A stretch of 64,000 nucleotides of DNA from Anseranas semipalmata (GCA_013399115.1 VXAA01000923.1:85451-149450); one strand, 5' to 3'; counted from the stretch's first letter, positions 11,751 through 26,944 are shown. The notes: generated by a model from the letters alone, not told the origin. Numbers and translations: made by a program.

Positions 11751-14700
11751 TACTGAGACACTCCAAAAATGTTTTGGGTGCTTTTCCTGTGAACTCAAAG
11801 TCATCTGAAGAAAATGGAAAGTCTCTACTTGGCTCTGGTAGACAGGGCCAGTCTAAAGGTGTGACAGGACCCTTGACTTGAGCTGCTCATTCTCTGCTAT
11901 ATCTTTCATGGTTAACCTACAGAAATTTTCAAACTACTCATATACCATAGCAATAAATTTAGTTTTCATCTGTTAAATTTCCAGTGCTAGAATTGTTATG
12001 AGCTTTTTGGGGCAGAATTTGTAAGCTGGGCAATATGCCTGCATCGGAAGGGAAACTGATTTTTTTTTTTCCACTCGCAGTTCCCTTCTGAGCAGGAAGC
12101 TCACTCCTAGTGTGTCTGTTGTACTGTGTAAATTAAAATACAGCTTGCAGTAATTGGACTTCTAAGAGTACTTTACTTCTACGTTTCCTTTCCTCCTTCC
12201 CCATGTCTTTTGAGTTTTGTTGTTCCACATTAGCTGAGGAGAATTAAGGGAGTCAGTGCATTGTGCCTCAGTCAGACTTCTAGTGCATCAAGGTGCAGCT
12301 CCCTGGTAGGCTGGTTGCTTTTTAACCATTCTGGACCCCACTCATTATGGAACTCAACTGGAAGACTGTAGATCTGGAGGCAAGGTATCAATGTATGAGG
12401 AGAATACCAGTTAAATGGTAAAGTAACTCTATTTTGGTCTTACTGTGTGCCTGAGGAAGGAATTATGAAGTGTTTAAGAAAATCCTTATTCATTAAAATA
12501 AGTTACACTGAATGTGTAGCAATCTACACTAAAGAAGAAATTGGAAACATAATGTTGGTAATTTTGTCAGTAGAGAATTAAAAATATTTTTTACATTGGA
12601 AATATCGCTGTAGGTCATCTTCTGCTTTCCCTTACTCTGCTTATAACCTATTTCGTCTTGGTTGTCAGGGAAAGGAACCTATTCTTTTCCATTTCTTTTT
12701 CATTACATTCTTACCAGGGAGTTCACAAAATATAAATCCCCTTCAGTGTATTATTACTTTATTTTATTTTCAGAGGAAATAAAACATTAACATGTGTTAG
12801 ATGTGAGTATTTTGGCTTTCAGACAGTTGGAAGTGGACGGATTGGCAATGTTCCAGTCTTTAATATGTCACTACCCCAACTTCAGTAATGCTGATTTCAC
12901 CAGAATTTGCTTAGTCAGGTGGTTGTAAAATAAATAAATACAAAATCTGGTTCTATCTGTAATTACAAAAATCACCTAGCATATGTGGGTGTTCATGTGG
13001 CTACACATTGATTTCAATATGTTTGTTCTCCCTGGTAATGAGCTAATGTCACTGCATAATTGGATATACATACATATCTATATTTTGTCCCATAACCAGG
13101 AGCACATTGCTAAATCAGAAGCTTGTAGTCGATGTTCTGGTTTCTGCCTGGAGCTTTTGCTCTGTAGCTTTTGCAAATTCCTGTAGTACTAGTAACAATG
13201 ATCTTTAATATGCATGTGTTCTGATAAGAGCAGAATTTGGCTTTAGTTGAAAACCCCCAAACTGCAAATTTTGGAAGAGGTCATAGAAAAGTAACAAGTT
13301 GGAGGCAGAGAGCACTTCATGAAGCTGGCTAGAGCAGACTACCAAACTGCTCCTCCTCTCCCCCAGACAAACAAATAAAAAATGATTTAGGGCTTGTTGA
13401 GACGTGCATTTTTGCAAAGACCAGTTTGCACCAGATGTGCTCTTATTAATAACAGGTTTGCCATATTGACAAGGGTCATCTAGGTGGAAATTTGGCCTAG
13501 AGAAGACACTGCTAGGAGCCACGGGAGTGTAAAAGAAGGCGCATGTACCGTTTTCTGACAGTGCTTAGGTCACATGAAATGAAAAAATGGGAAGGTTGTG
13601 ATGTCAAAAATCAATAAATAAAATATGGAAAATAAAAGCCCCCACAAAACCCTCAATAACATGATCTTGTTTCCCTGGCAGTCTAAGGAAGGAATAGTAA
13701 AATATGAGTGAAATTGATTCAGTGAGGTTAATATAAAATGATGTGTACTGTTACCCTTTATTTGTTTCTTTATAAAGATAATGATTTAAACCAGTTACTT
13801 TCAGACTTTTTGACTGCAGAAGTCTGAACATAATCCAGTGGAAACGTGTAGTGAATTTATCCTTATATTGCTTGGTTTACTTTTCTTAGCCATCACTTGC
13901 AGATATCTGAATTGTGGTGTATAGGCCTCCAGGCTGTTATTGTTCACTGTTCCTACATTTGTTAGCTCATAAAATATTTTCTGCTTCAAATAATGACAAC
14001 TTTTGCTCATGTGAGACACAATTTCAAAATTGAAATCTATGGTGTAACAGTCCTTTCTCATGCTCTCCTCATCTGTTCCCTTCAAAACAGTCTTTGCAGT
14101 CCTCTTTTTTTAGAAGAGTTTTTTTTGCAATTTGTTTTCTTCATTTTACTGGGCCCAGTAGTGTATCTACATTAACTTCCCCATTTTGCATCTTTGCCAA
14201 TACAGAGAGTGTTTTTACTAATTTTTGCCTTTTTTTTTTTTTTTTTTTTGTAGTAAGTTTCCATTAAAAGGAAAGCTCTTCCCATTTGTTTAGGAAGGTA
14301 GTTGACCAGCCTAAATCTTTTGTGTATGGAGTAGATGACTAGCATTCTTTTCCCACTACTTGTTGAAATTATTTCTGAAGCTTTTTGTTTGTGAACAAAA
14401 ATTCTGATACTCCCCTTACTGCTCTTGGAAAAAGTTTATGTAGACTTGCTTTTCAAGCATAGTATTGATTGGTTTCCCGGATTTCAATTCATTTTAATTG
14501 GTGATGTTTGGTTAAAATCCCTTAAAATTATTTGACATCTTGAATAAAATTTGAAGATACTATTAGGTTTGCAGTTTCTCATTTTCATAAGGTATCATGG
14601 TAGAGAACAGTGTTTGTACCTTGCTCGTTTTTGATGCCCAGTGCTTATATGCAGTTGTGTTAGAGTGGTGTTATAGTAACATCATTGTTTGATGTAGTAA

Positions 14701-17343
14701 ATTGGGGCAGAAAACACTTCGTTTCAATTATCAGATTTTTGCTATCCTGAAAGCAAGGAAGACAATGTTCTGAACTCATCTGGAAAATAGGCACATACTT
14801 TTTATTTCTAGTACTTTTATTTAAAATACTTTGGAGGTAGGAAAGATAAACTGGTGTAATTTTCCCTGTATCAGTACTTTAACAAAGAGCTATAAATTCA
14901 GGTACTATTTCCTTACGTTGTCTCATTAGGTTATACTCATATTCACTAAAATGCAGTGTCATCTCTAGGCCAATTTTGAAGTCTTGGGAAGAGGGTGTTT
15001 GTTTTGTGGATGTTTTCATCATGCTATATCCAGAAAGTTAATAGGTCCTCAAGGCACCTGAATGAGAAAGCACATCTGAGTAGAGCATAGAAAAGGTAAC
15101 AATCATGCAAGAGGATGTTGTAAAGTTCTGAGAGATGCTGCTTAACAGTAGTAGAATATGACTTCAAAGTGCTTAAATGTTGTCCATGGTCTTTTGTGGC
15201 TTTGTGTGTATAGAGTTGGTGGTATAGCACAAGCACGTAACGACATACTCATTTTGCATTATATTATTGCAGAGTTGCTCTAAAGAAATGTGGGAATAAG
15301 TAAGTACATTTTAAAAATAGAAATTTAAAATAGACATAGAAATAAATAAAAGAATCACATCCTCATTTTCATGCATCAATTAAACCATCTTGCCAATTCA
15401 CCCCTTTCACACACTTGTATCTTTCCTCCTGTTTCCAGTGTGACATCTTGAGCGCCATGAAAACTCAGTGTAAGGAACAGGTTGATTCTTACACCGTGAG
15501 CAAACGAATTAAAAATCCTTGCCTTGGCTCCCGTTCTCTGAAAACTAGTCTGTATTTACCTTGCAACACTCTTTCATCATCTGGGAACCTATTTACCAGT
15601 ATATTTACCAGTTGCTGTTTAAAGCAAGTCCTGATCATTCTTTCTTGCTGACAACTGATCATAGACAGCAAGAGCCCTGCCCTTCATTCTTTCCAATAAA
15701 ATTCTGTGTTTTGAAGTCTATCCTCTTGTAAACATATGTGGACAGATCTTAAGGTCTGTTAAATGCAGTCCTAAGGAAGTCATTGAAATAAAATATTTTG
15801 TGGAACAGAAGAAGCTCTCTCCCTTGGAGGATGACAGCCCTTTGCTTTTTTTTTCTTGGTCAAAAGCTTGAAGGTCATATTTTAAAATAAACTGGCTTTG
15901 GTCTTTTAGAATGCAGTTCTTAGCAGACCATGGCTGATGTGTAAGTAGATAGATGCAGTGAGCAAGTTTATTTAAGTAGTTGTACTTGATATTGTTCTGA
16001 TATTGTATTGATTATTTGTATTAAACTAGCTTAAAAACCCTTCTGTATGATGAGCCATTAGTCTAGTTACTATACACACAGAAGACAGTCCCCTGTTCTG
16101 CAGGATTTGAAAATTGAAGTGTAAGAGAAGAGATAAGACCCTGGATTTAGAGACAAAGATGTGGGGATAATAAGGGAAAAAATAAAATAAATGATTCATT
16201 GTCCTGTCAGACCTCTCTCAGGTGTGTCTGTGTCTTTCTGGTTAGACATTCATGAGCTCTGATGTGGAGCTGTTGTTACTATGGGCTATGTCTTGTTTTC
16301 GTATTCAGGATTGTGTCCTCCAGGAAATGCACATACTGAGTTACTGGTATTTATTCAAGATTTGAGGGCAAATTTTTTTTTTCTTTCTCTCAAGATATGT
16401 ACTCCCATTGGTTTAGCTACTAGAATAATTAGCGGGAAGGGAAAGGAGAAACTAATTTGACTTTTTGATATAATTCAATATTGTAATAAGGTTATCTTGT
16501 ATCTTGAAAATACATTACCAGCATTATTTGCTCTTCACTTTTCTTGTGAAATACTCAAGCATTCCCCATATATTGAGCTGATGTGGTCACAAGCAATGGG
16601 AGGTGAATTCATTTTCTAAGTCCTGATAAAGTTCCCTCTGACAAAACTGGATTATTCCACAGGAAAGATGGTACATGTTTTTGCCAGGACACCACCTCAA
16701 ATTTCTTTTCTGTCAAGTCTGATCATCGTAATTCCATTGTTCCTTTTTAATTCTACTAAATATCCATACTGGATATCTGCAGCTAATGAAAACAAGGTCT
16801 TTGCTAATAATATATTGAAAACAAATTCAAGAATTATTCAATACAAACTGGTATTTTTCTCTTGGGTTTTCAAGAACTTGAAAAAATTAAAAATACTGAG
16901 AACAGATTTCATAAAATTCATAAAGCATGTTCTTTTATTCAACCCATTCCAGTCATTTCTGAGATTCTTGGTAAGGAAACAAATTACCTTTAAAGATGAA
17001 CCTATTTCTTTTCTGCGCCATTGAAGCTGCAGAACTATACTTTGCCTTTTGCAGATTTGATGATAATAGACTATAATTAAAAATGAAATATTTTCTTAAG
17101 CTGTACTTTCTGACTCTTACTTTCCATAGAAAGGTAATGGTAGACAAAGAAAAATGAAAAAAAATGAATAACATGAGTTGGCTGATGTAACAGTAAGATG
17201 GAAGTATTGCAGCTCTCCTAGAGGCTGACATGCTCTATTGCCCCATACAGACAAAAAAAGGTGGTTACACAAGCATGCAAAGTCTGAGTCTAATGTCTGG
17301 AAAGGTCCCCCTGAGACAATAGGAGTGTTAACTTACATTTGGC

Positions 17344-17400
17344 TTTATTTTATTTTTACTTTTTATTTTATTTTTACTTCTTATTTTATTTTTATTTTTT
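17344..17400. repeat. 18-bp AT-rich tandem repeat, three copies
   Basis: The A positions recur with an exact 18-base period (17347, 17352, 17358; 17365, 17370, 17376; 17383, 17388, 17394). Unit type: TTATTTTATTTTTACTTT. The array runs into a T-rich tail. This is a minisatellite-like array inside a NELL2 intron. Confidence 0.85.
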
Positions 17401-18727
17401 TTTTGGTGGAGTCAGCCACTCTGTGGCTTTCACTCATTGTTGTACTTCCTAAACTAAAAAGGAATAGTCACCTTATCAGTTTCTATGAAATCCAGTTTAC
17501 TGTTTTCCAGTAACTGGGTCAGAGCATCAACAGATGCACTGTGGAGAAATTAGCTATGACAAAGCAGAATCTGTGAGCAGCTGGTCCAGCTGCTTTTACA
17601 TTTTTCAATATTTCAAGTCACGAACTGACTTTTGACATGAAGTATCCTTTTGTTTGGGAATGCACAATGGATAATAGTAACTTCTAGCAGCCTTCAGAAG
17701 CAGGGGCGTGATGTTAGGTGCACATAGGTTTGTATTTAAAATTATCTTTTGAAAATTTCCAACTCTATTGGTAGCACCTGATTTTTTTTTAGATTAGTTT
17801 TTGATTAAATGCTATTTGATAATGAATGTTGAGAGTGAGTATATAACAGATTTGGAAAGCTGATTGCCATAACTGACTTTAATCAAGATTTCCAAAAATG
17901 TGTTTACCTTGCTGTCTGTTTTAAAAACCTTTTGCCAAACTAATGCTAAGGACTTAGCTTAGGAACATTAAGTAGAGTTCTCTGGGGTGTTTGTGATTAT
18001 GCCAACTAATCCTGTCATTTCAGCTCAAGTGAGGGAGGAAGGATGATGGGTCTCAGAAGAGAGATGGGAGGATGGGCAGATTCCTTATGTGGGAATGAAA
18101 ATGGGTAGAGGAGGTGGGAGTGTGAAATTCTGTTCAGTTCCTTCATGGACCTGGATGCTTCTGTACAGGTGCTTTGAAAGAACTGAGGTCTAACAACAGC
18201 TATAGATATGTGCTCCATCTGTGCACTAATCCACTCCTGGGAACTTCTAAACACATTAGACTGGCCTGTGCCATTGAGCAAATAAGGAATACTTGTCTAT
18301 TACTGTAATATCCAACTTAACGAGTGGCTGCTATTAGGAGGGGAAGTGAAAGTGCTTGGATTTGGAAGGAAAGTAAGCATAGCAGTGGGCAAAGGTAATG
18401 GAACTAGATGAAGTAAGGACATGGGATGTTGTGCCTTGAGCAGGGAGGCACGTGCAGCAAAGTCATGGTGCAGAATTTCTAGGTGAAGTGTTTGTGGAAG
18501 TTGTCTGGGCAAAGGAGGTTCTCATTGGGAATGGGAGCATCTGTAGTGTTCCTGGTAGTCTTTCAGATATGGGCATAGTCTGTGGGTGCTTAAATAATGT
18601 TGGAGTAAGCTTTTGGTCCAAAACAAAAGAAAACAAAAAAATTGGAAGTAACTATAAATTTTTGGAGCAGAAGTTCTTTGTAACCTCTATGGCTGGAGTG
18701 CATGGAAATGTCACTTTCAAGTTCTTT

Positions 18728-18786
18728 TCACAGAATGGTTTATGTTGGAAGGGACCTTTGGAGTTCACCTGGTCCAACCCTCACCA
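18728..18786 (-). mobile_element. Short CR1 LINE 3' tail fragment, inverted
   Basis: The + strand has TCACAGAATGGTTTATGTTG followed by GAAGGGACCTTTGGAGTTCACC and TGGTCCAACCC, the antisense of the last 60 or so bases of CR1. It is severely 5'-truncated. It has the same orientation as the copy at 11371 but does not belong to the same insertion. Confidence 0.8.
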
Positions 18787-21700
18787 GATTTACTATTTTT
18801 GGGTAAACTGAGTAGTTTTGCTGTTTGCATAAGCTTTTCTTTAGTGCTCTAAAATGGAACTGCTCTGTAAAATCTCTGAAGGTGCTGCATTTCAGAGGAA
18901 CTTGCCTTTTACTGTATATGCGCGCATCATCCGTGTCCTTAAGGCTGCAGAAAGCAGCCATCTCCCCAGTAATGCACAAAAATGTGTGCAAAGAATTCTG
19001 TGTAATTGGCACACTCTATTTTTCCTTGATAAGTCTGGGCAAAATTGTGGGTAGTATCCCAATGAATAAAATACTTAATTCCTCTCCCTCCTCCTCTGAA
19101 TTCCCAGTGAAACCAGGTAACAGTTACCCTGTGTAAGTGCTGTTGCAGGAGCAGCTGCCCTCCTCCTCTTCATTGGTGGTCTGAACTTATAACATGGCAA
19201 TGGAGAACACAACCTGCTTTTTATGTAGTAGATTAATGCTGCTGCTGCTAACTATGTACCTCTCATAGATTTAAAACAGTAACTAAAACGTGTGCAGGCC
19301 CTCAGCAGATCCTTATTGCTTTCAGAAATTCTCAACACAGTCCTAATCAATTCACCAGACTTACCTTGCATATGGATCCCTGTGACTTGAGGCTTTCTGA
19401 TGGGTGTACGTGTGAGTTTAAGCATGTCATGAAGTAGAAGGTGTTTTAGGGAAGTGTCTGTTTATTTTTCTTCACTGCACTATTTTTCTATAAGCACAGT
19501 TCTTCACAAAAGCACCTTTTGCAGAAGAGAGAAGGTGGAACTGAAGCAGAAACTTCCCTGTCATTAGTAGCTGTCAGGATTTGATGCAATATATGTTTGA
19601 ACCTTTACTAAGAAACAACTATATCACTACTTCTAAGGATAGCTGACAAAAGGAGTCCATCAAAAGATGTCTAATCCCACTTTAAAGAGAATTAAGGGCA
19701 TGCAGTGTTTGCATCGGTGTTCTCTTGGTCTTGCAGACTGTTGTGCTATTTATAAACCTTTAATGTAATTGTAATACAATAGTCATATAATATAATTAAT
19801 AGGAACTTTAATTGCTTTTTCTCTTGACACCCTCTAACAATTTTGTCTTGGCATTTGATTTTATTGTTTGACATTTCACTATGAAAGTTGTTTGAGTACC
19901 GGATGGCCAACACAGTTAATTTGGCAAATGGATGGGCATTTTGATTGCATTAGTCATGCCCAAGTTTTCAAAATCCTATGTTTAGAGTCCAAAATATTCC
20001 AGTTCTGTTTAACAAACAGAATATGGTCCATTGCTCTAAAGCCAAAGTTGTGCATGTCTGTCAGTATAAATATTTTGGCTGCCATATTTAACCAAGTTAA
20101 AGTTCCTCTATGGGTAGCAATAATGCCATTTTTAAGAGAAGCTGATATCAAACACAGTGTCCAGATTCCCTGTGTATAGATACATTCACTAAAATAGTCT
20201 AAATGAAGTACAGTTGGTTTTTTTTTTTTCTGCAGATGTGAACAGAATATCTATCTTAATATTTGTTAAAATGATAATAGCATTGTGGGTGCTGAGTAGA
20301 GGAAAGAGGAAAGCAAAGCTATGGTCAGTAGATATGAGGACACTGTAGATGGTCTCTCTGAATGTGAGATTATAACATACTTTCCCAAGTCTTTTGATCT
20401 CACAGCCTCAAATTGAAGAGTGTTGCTCGTAGTACTCAATGTACTTATAGTATTAGGAGTAAGTGAAGCATCTTCCCTATTACTGAAAAGTCATTCTCCA
20501 GGTGCGTAAGACTTTTCTTCTCAAAATATTTCTCCTACTTCATATATATCATGTGATTAGTAACATCATAGGTATATGAGGGAAAATTAGAATCCTTTTC
20601 ATTCTGCTGTGAATTATGATATGAAATCATTATAAGAGGAAAATCTTGAAACTGCTGTCACAATAGCATCCAAAAACAAACACAGAAATGGACACATCTC
20701 TGTGACTTGTCTAAAAATCCTTGAGCTCAGTCTATATATATTTGCATATTTCTTATTTTTAGTTTATCTTTACAATAGTGTTAACTTATCTCAGTGCAGG
20801 ATTATTTGATGAATGTAAAAAATTCTGCTACATTAACAGTCTCCAATTTCATCTGTAGTTTGAATACTCGGTGGAATAGTCTATAGTACTTATGTATTAC
20901 AACCACTATTATTTCTCTACAGAGGAATGTATTCACTTATTGAAAGTGAACAAGTTCTGTTTCTTTTTGGCTTCTTTCATGCCATTCCAGGATAAATCCC
21001 ATGTAATTACTCATTAATCTTCCATTACTGATATCTTGAATCTTTGCTGAAATGGAGACACCACACACTCACTTTGTGCCATGTGGTGTCCATTGTTTGT
21101 TCAGCTGCAAACTCTTTCCCAGATTCCCTGTCCTGCAGCCTACTTTAAAAGCTGTACTTCATCTGTCAGGTCTGTTTGCCTCGGCTGAGCTGGAATCAAC
21201 AGAATTTTTGGTTACATTTTGATGTGCTTTTTCAGTGCTCAGATTGCTTTTTTAGTCTTTAAGGATACCTCAAAGAGCCCTCGTTCTAGGGCTCAGATGA
21301 ATTCCACAGAAGACTTCCCAGCAATAACACATGGAATAGATGAATTATGTAATTTCTCCATAGCAGTTAATGGAAATATAGGAAACATGAGAGGTAGATG
21401 AAAGAATTTATGATTTTAGATTGACTCCTTGCCCATGTGACTAAACAGCCTGTTAGTGCTGTTGGAGGTGGCTTACACCACAGATGCTCTTAAATGATTG
21501 TAAAAGTACTGTAGAACAACCACTTTGTGTTCTCAATGCAGTAGAGACATTCAGCATTTCTGGCTAACAAGAAATAAGATACAAATAGTAATTGATTCAT
21601 TATCATTAGGAAATTTCAAATCAGATTTTTTTTCAGGAGGCAGCTGAAGCGTATACATGTATCTTTTCAACAGTGATTGACTGAAAAAAATAGCAATATA

Positions 21701-24700
21701 TGTTCCAGCTTGAAACCTGGAATCACTTTGAATTGTTGTGGGGGATGGCATGAAATGAAGCAAGTCTCAAATCTCACTGACTGCAGTAACAGAGGAGCTT
21801 GTGCTATCCAGGAAATGAACAAATAAGAAGTTACACCTGAATCCCTGCAAAGATAAATGAGAAAGGGATGAGAGCATGCCTCATAATGGCATGGCAGTTG
21901 AGAGGGAGAAATTTGTTGCAGGTGACTGTTGTCTCCATGTGTATTTCTAAGGATAAAGCCACACAGAGGATTGCAAAGTAGGATTAATGGGACTTACACA
22001 ATGCCTCAGCCTTGATCTCTGAACAGTGGAGAATGTAATCAAGGAGATTCCAAGGAGGAGGCTGGAAAATTAAATGAATGAGATTTTTTTTATATGCTAT
22101 TTTTTTCTCAAACCAACATATGTGAACAAAGATGTAGAAACATAGAATTAATTACCAGAATTAAGGTATACATTCATAACTACTGACACATTTCACAAAA
22201 CTTCAAATCATATCTGCTACTCATTGGGCAGTTATGAATACAAGAAAATATAGTAGTTTGAGGAGTTCACTAATGTCCTAAACCTTTTGCTTTCACTTGG
22301 TGATTGATAAGTCTGAATCAAAATCAGCTTAGATAGCACAGGGAAATGTACAGACATTCCTCAGAGGAAGGCATAAACAATCTAGATATCAAAGGTGATA
22401 TATACGGAAGTGAGAACATGTACAAATGACATACTGTGAAATCAGTGAATGAAAGGCAAGGATTAGCAGGGTCATGGATTTTGGATAGACATTTTAAGGG
22501 ATAAATGCATAAATGCAGAGGGAAAGTGTCATTTGGAGGCCAGTGGAAAGAAAAAAGGGTTGTGAAAGAGATGTGATGGCTTGACAAACTGTTGGTAATT
22601 CACGGAGTGAACAAACAGCCAGTGGGCTCCTGAAAGATTCCTTTTGCTGGATGAATGTGAAGAAGATGCCATGTTATCACAGTGTATTAAATGATACTAC
22701 AGGGAATAGTTGTAATAATATTACTACAGCTGCATAAATTAGTCATGGGGATATAAGCAGACCTTGCTAATAATTTTTAGACCCTGTACTGATGCCTATT
22801 ATTGTTATATTTGGTCACCTTATGTATACAAATAGATCAAGAGTAGTCAAACTTCCTGGCAAGTTTTATAAACTTCCTGTTTTGCCTTAGAAAATTGTGC
22901 TTTGAATAATATACGTTGTTTTAGGTACTGGGGGGATGTGGAAGTTTGATGGCAAGAGGAAATGGTATATGTAATCCGGCTGTAGATGAAACCCTACATA
23001 GGCAATAACTATCAAGTTCTGGAACAACTAATCATCAGGTAATTTCTTGACTGTGACTCAATCTGTTGGATGAAAGGAGTTAGGATGATGAAACATGATA
23101 TGTTTCCCCAGAGAGATACCAATCACAAACTAATCACAGTATCCTGGGAAGCATCTAGCCAAGCAGAAATTAAATCTTCACTGGGCTTTCCAATTACACT
23201 GTTCTAGTCCAGATGTTCATGTTGTTGAAATATCTTTATTTCTGAAGGAAAATAAAGACACGAAGCACCAGCATCATGGGATGTGTACTGGCTCTGTCAG
23301 TTGCTGGTGGGAGTCAGGAAAAGAAAGCTGTTCTACACTGCCTGGGATGTAGGTCCTGCTACCTTAGGAGAAAAGCAGGGGATAAGAAGATTAGTGCCTT
23401 TATTTTATTAGAAACCTTTCCAGATGTGCCCTATGCTCACCTAATTGGACAACCTTAGTATAAAGTTCCTAAAAGTGTTCAGGTAGCTTGGCAAAAATCT
23501 GCCCATTGCAATCTGACAGGATGCCTCCTCTGTGGCCAGCAGAAGAAAAGAGGACAGGGAAAGAGAAGCGTTTATAGGAGCACTGGAGAAGACAAGACAG
23601 TGTACACTGGCAAACTTAGACCATCATTAAAACCTCTGGTGTCTGTCATGTTAAACATTGAGCCAGCGCTGGTGTAGGTGAAGTGCCCATGTGTTTTTTG
23701 TAAGCTTATTTGATCTAGATTAGCATATATGAAAAGAGAAAAAAGAAGTGATAGTGCTCTGAATAAGAGCTTCTGAGCTTAACCTCGTTCTTTCAGCTTT
23801 TTAATGGCAGGAACTGTCCAACAGTGGTGGAATCCTTCAGATTTTACAGAACATGAGTAGGAAAGAAATAATTCAAGTAAAGTTGATTTTGATGATTTCA
23901 AGAAGAAATGTCCCTTTTGGCTGTAGTCACAGAGAGCAGCAGTCTTGGACTTGTGTTCAGTTTATTTTCATTTTTTTTTTATTTCAGTTTAGTTATCAGG
24001 TGTTCATTTTTTTTTTCACCTTAAACATAGTTTGATCACTTTGTATAGGCGGGTGCCTGCAGGATTTATAGTCTTACTGACAAAGCCACAGCAAATTCCA
24101 ATAGTTGAAAGTTTTTATCTAGGGAAATTCAATTAATCAGGAGAAATAATAGGGGGAAAATTAGTCAGGTGTAATTTTCTAGCTGCATCATGGTCAGGAG
24201 TTATGGTGGCATACCAAGGAGTGGAGGTGGGGAAGTTAGCACCACTTGGAGTTTCTGGGACCCATGCAAACATGTCTTGAAATATACATTCTGCCATGAC
24301 TTTCAAGCCTTTGAGAAACATCTTCCACTTGTATAAGAAGACACATGAGAAGGAGGCTGTCTGGGCAGAGCAATCTCTCACAGCCCTAGAATTTGTGAGT
24401 CCCTCTATTTATCATCTTTTTTTTCAAGGCTTTATGGAAAAAAGTTGATTTTCTTGCTTTTAGCATGTGTTTGTGATACTGCAGCACTAAGTTACGATAA
24501 TTTCACATGCCAAGGCTTCAGAGGGCTGTTGGTGGAAGGAAGAAATAACTTCCTGATTATGTAGTGGGCTGGCTGTGTTCAGGCAGTTTTTCTATGTATT
24601 TTCTAAGTTTCTCTGAAGAAGCAGAGGTTTGCCACTGTTGATAAGGTGACTGGATTCAGTGGACTGTGATTTCAGGTAGTACCGATACTTTTTTTTTTTT

Positions 24701-26852
24701 TCTAAGATGCGTAGGTGGTTTTATTAATATGCTAAGAGTGTTTTGGCTCCAGGATAGAGTTTTCTTCCATGACTGGGATCTTGATGTATTTTCCCTTTTC
24801 TATGAACAGGCGTAGGCTGCCTGTTGGAGGCATAAGCATGTGTTATCAGTCCATTGCCATTGTCTGGTCCTCAGGCATTGCAGTACTTTGTTTTTTCTTG
24901 TCAAATGTAGTTGTTCTTGGAAGCCTGAAATGCAAGGGCAAGGGAAAGGGCTTAATATATGAGTATTTCAGTTTAGTGTCATGGCCTGTAATATATAGGA
25001 GGTGATATATATGGCTGGATGATTGCCTTCTCCTGTCTGGATTCAAGATCTGCTAGTCCCCAGTAAAGATTTATGTGGATTTTTTTTTTTTCACATATTC
25101 CTTCTAGAGGAGCTTGAGTAGTGTCTTGTTGTTGTTGTTTGTTTGTTTGTTTTTTTTTTACTGATAGAGGAAAGAGGTATTGTACTGAGCTTTCTCAACT
25201 CTTTGTGACCTCTCTTTGTGGATGCTGTGCAAACTTTCTCCTGTTAGCCCTAGGACTCTCCCCTTTATTAAGGACCTTTATTAAGTCTGAGAGCAAACTC
25301 TGCCATTCACTAGATTTGGGGTGTTGGAGCTTACTGTGATATTACTCCTTGAAAGGGCTGTGCAGGCTTATTTCATGCAAGATACTTTATATTTTATAAG
25401 ATATTATAACTAATATTTCTAAATTTTGGGAAAAAAAAGAAACTTTTCATCACTATGCCTATTACTTCTTTTTCAATATGAGTTCCAAGACTTGACTTTT
25501 TACATGCTGACAACATAATAAGAAGCTTGCAAAATCATGGAGCTGCAAGTAAAAAAAAATAAAAATGTAAAGGAGAACTTAACAGCAGTAATTGTAATTA
25601 ATATAGGTCATGCAATAAAAATTCTTGTACTTTCAGAGATTTTAAAATTATCTACAAATTGTAGTCTGTTTAAACAGAATAGATAAATCTGTCTGTGAAT
25701 GAATTGTAGTGCAATTGATTTACATCTCCAAATCAATGACTAGCAAATTAGGCCTCAAACGGGTAATCTAGAACTTTAAAGCAGTAACCTACTCCTGTTA
25801 TTTCATGATTATGCTTACTGGATGAGCCTTGACTGTGTCCTAAGCAGCAGAGACAGACATCGGGTTTTCTGTACCTAGCAGTTACGTTACTTAGCCTTTA
25901 TACTTTGCATGATGTAAATGCAGTAATAGACCCTTTTAAAAAAATAGGAAGGTGGTTTGTTTTGAAGGCTTTTTACGCAACCCTTAAATACCAAATAAGA
26001 ACTTCAATGAGCAATGTGATGTGAGCTGTGTCAGCACGGTGCTGCAAATCCCGGTACTGCTGGGGTGCAGGAGTGGCACGTGGCCAGGTTGTGGTGCAAC
26101 AAACAGGCCTGGGTAGGTTATCCTGCCACTTGATCATTGGAAGTTTGATCCTACTTCTATTGCATTAAAAAAAAAAAAAAGGAGGTCATTGAAGGTCTGT
26201 TCCTGTGCAATAAAATTCATATACTCTAATATACTTTAGCAGTAATGGTAAATAACTGCGATAATCAAGTTACAAATATATAACATTGAAATACCTGTAT
26301 GGGGTGGTGAAACATCAAAAGGCTGTGATAACAAATAGTAAATATGTGGTTTCAGTGATTGCCCTTTCTCATACAACATTCCTCTTCAAGACACTGGTTA
26401 TCTGTTACTGTCACTCAAGCTGTTCTCACATCTCTGTTCTCCTTTTCACCTCTGAGCTTTTCATACGGCTGCTTAGCATGGCTTCCCTCCTCTGCATTGC
26501 TTCTAGTCCCAGCTGCGTTTCTGTGCTTCATTCTTGCCAAGGCAGGCAGCCACCTCTTCCTTGTCGTGACCTGAGACGAATCTCTTCTGCCCTCTCAGTT
26601 GCTATCCATCATCAGCTTCACCATCCTTCATCTTCTATTTATATATGCTTTTGTTGTTCTTTCATCTTTTTCTGTTCTGATTTTTTTTTCCTGTGATATC
26701 CAGACTCCTGCAGTTGGGTTTAGAATATTCTTGCAGCTGACTCAATTTTTAAATTTTAAAATGTGGTTATCTCTAAAAAAGTGCATCAGTTCTGTAAACA
26801 GAGTACTAATACTTTCTTACAAAATCATTGTATTTTTTATTTTCTCCTGAAG

Positions 26853-26944
26853 CGGTGTGCGTATTTGAAGGCAGAACCTACTTTGAAGGACAAAGAGAGA
26901 CTGTGTATTCAAGCTCAGGGGACTGTGTTCTGTTTGAGTGCAAG
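26853..26944 (+). CDS. NELL2: NELL2 exon: first half of VWC module 2
   Basis: This 92-nt exon completes Ser130 (T + CG) and ends in phase 0 after Lys160, with donor GTAAGA. It encodes SVCVFEGRTYFEGQRET, then VYSSSGDCVLFECK. This is the N-terminal half of VWC2, with cysteines 132, 154 and 159. The Tyr-x-x-Gly-x(6)-Tyr arrangement is typical of the first subdomain of VWC modules. The chosen frame is fixed by continuity with the exon at 4349 and by the family match. Confidence 0.96.

Larger units (their letters stand above)
4452..26852 (+). other. NELL2: NELL2 large intron (22.4 kb) between VWC1 and VWC2
   Basis: Phase-1 GT-AG intron (GTAAGT ... CTGAAG). It contains a solo-type LTR (6987-7576), two minus-strand CR1 fragments (11371-11750, 18728-18786), TA, polyT and polyC tracts, and an 18-bp tandem repeat (17344-17400). 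The rest is unique sequence holding only short chance open frames. The more GC-rich stretches at about 7590-8000 and 10200-10570 could be decayed transposons, but I could not name them. No alternative exon with a NELL-like motif was seen. Confidence 0.9.
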
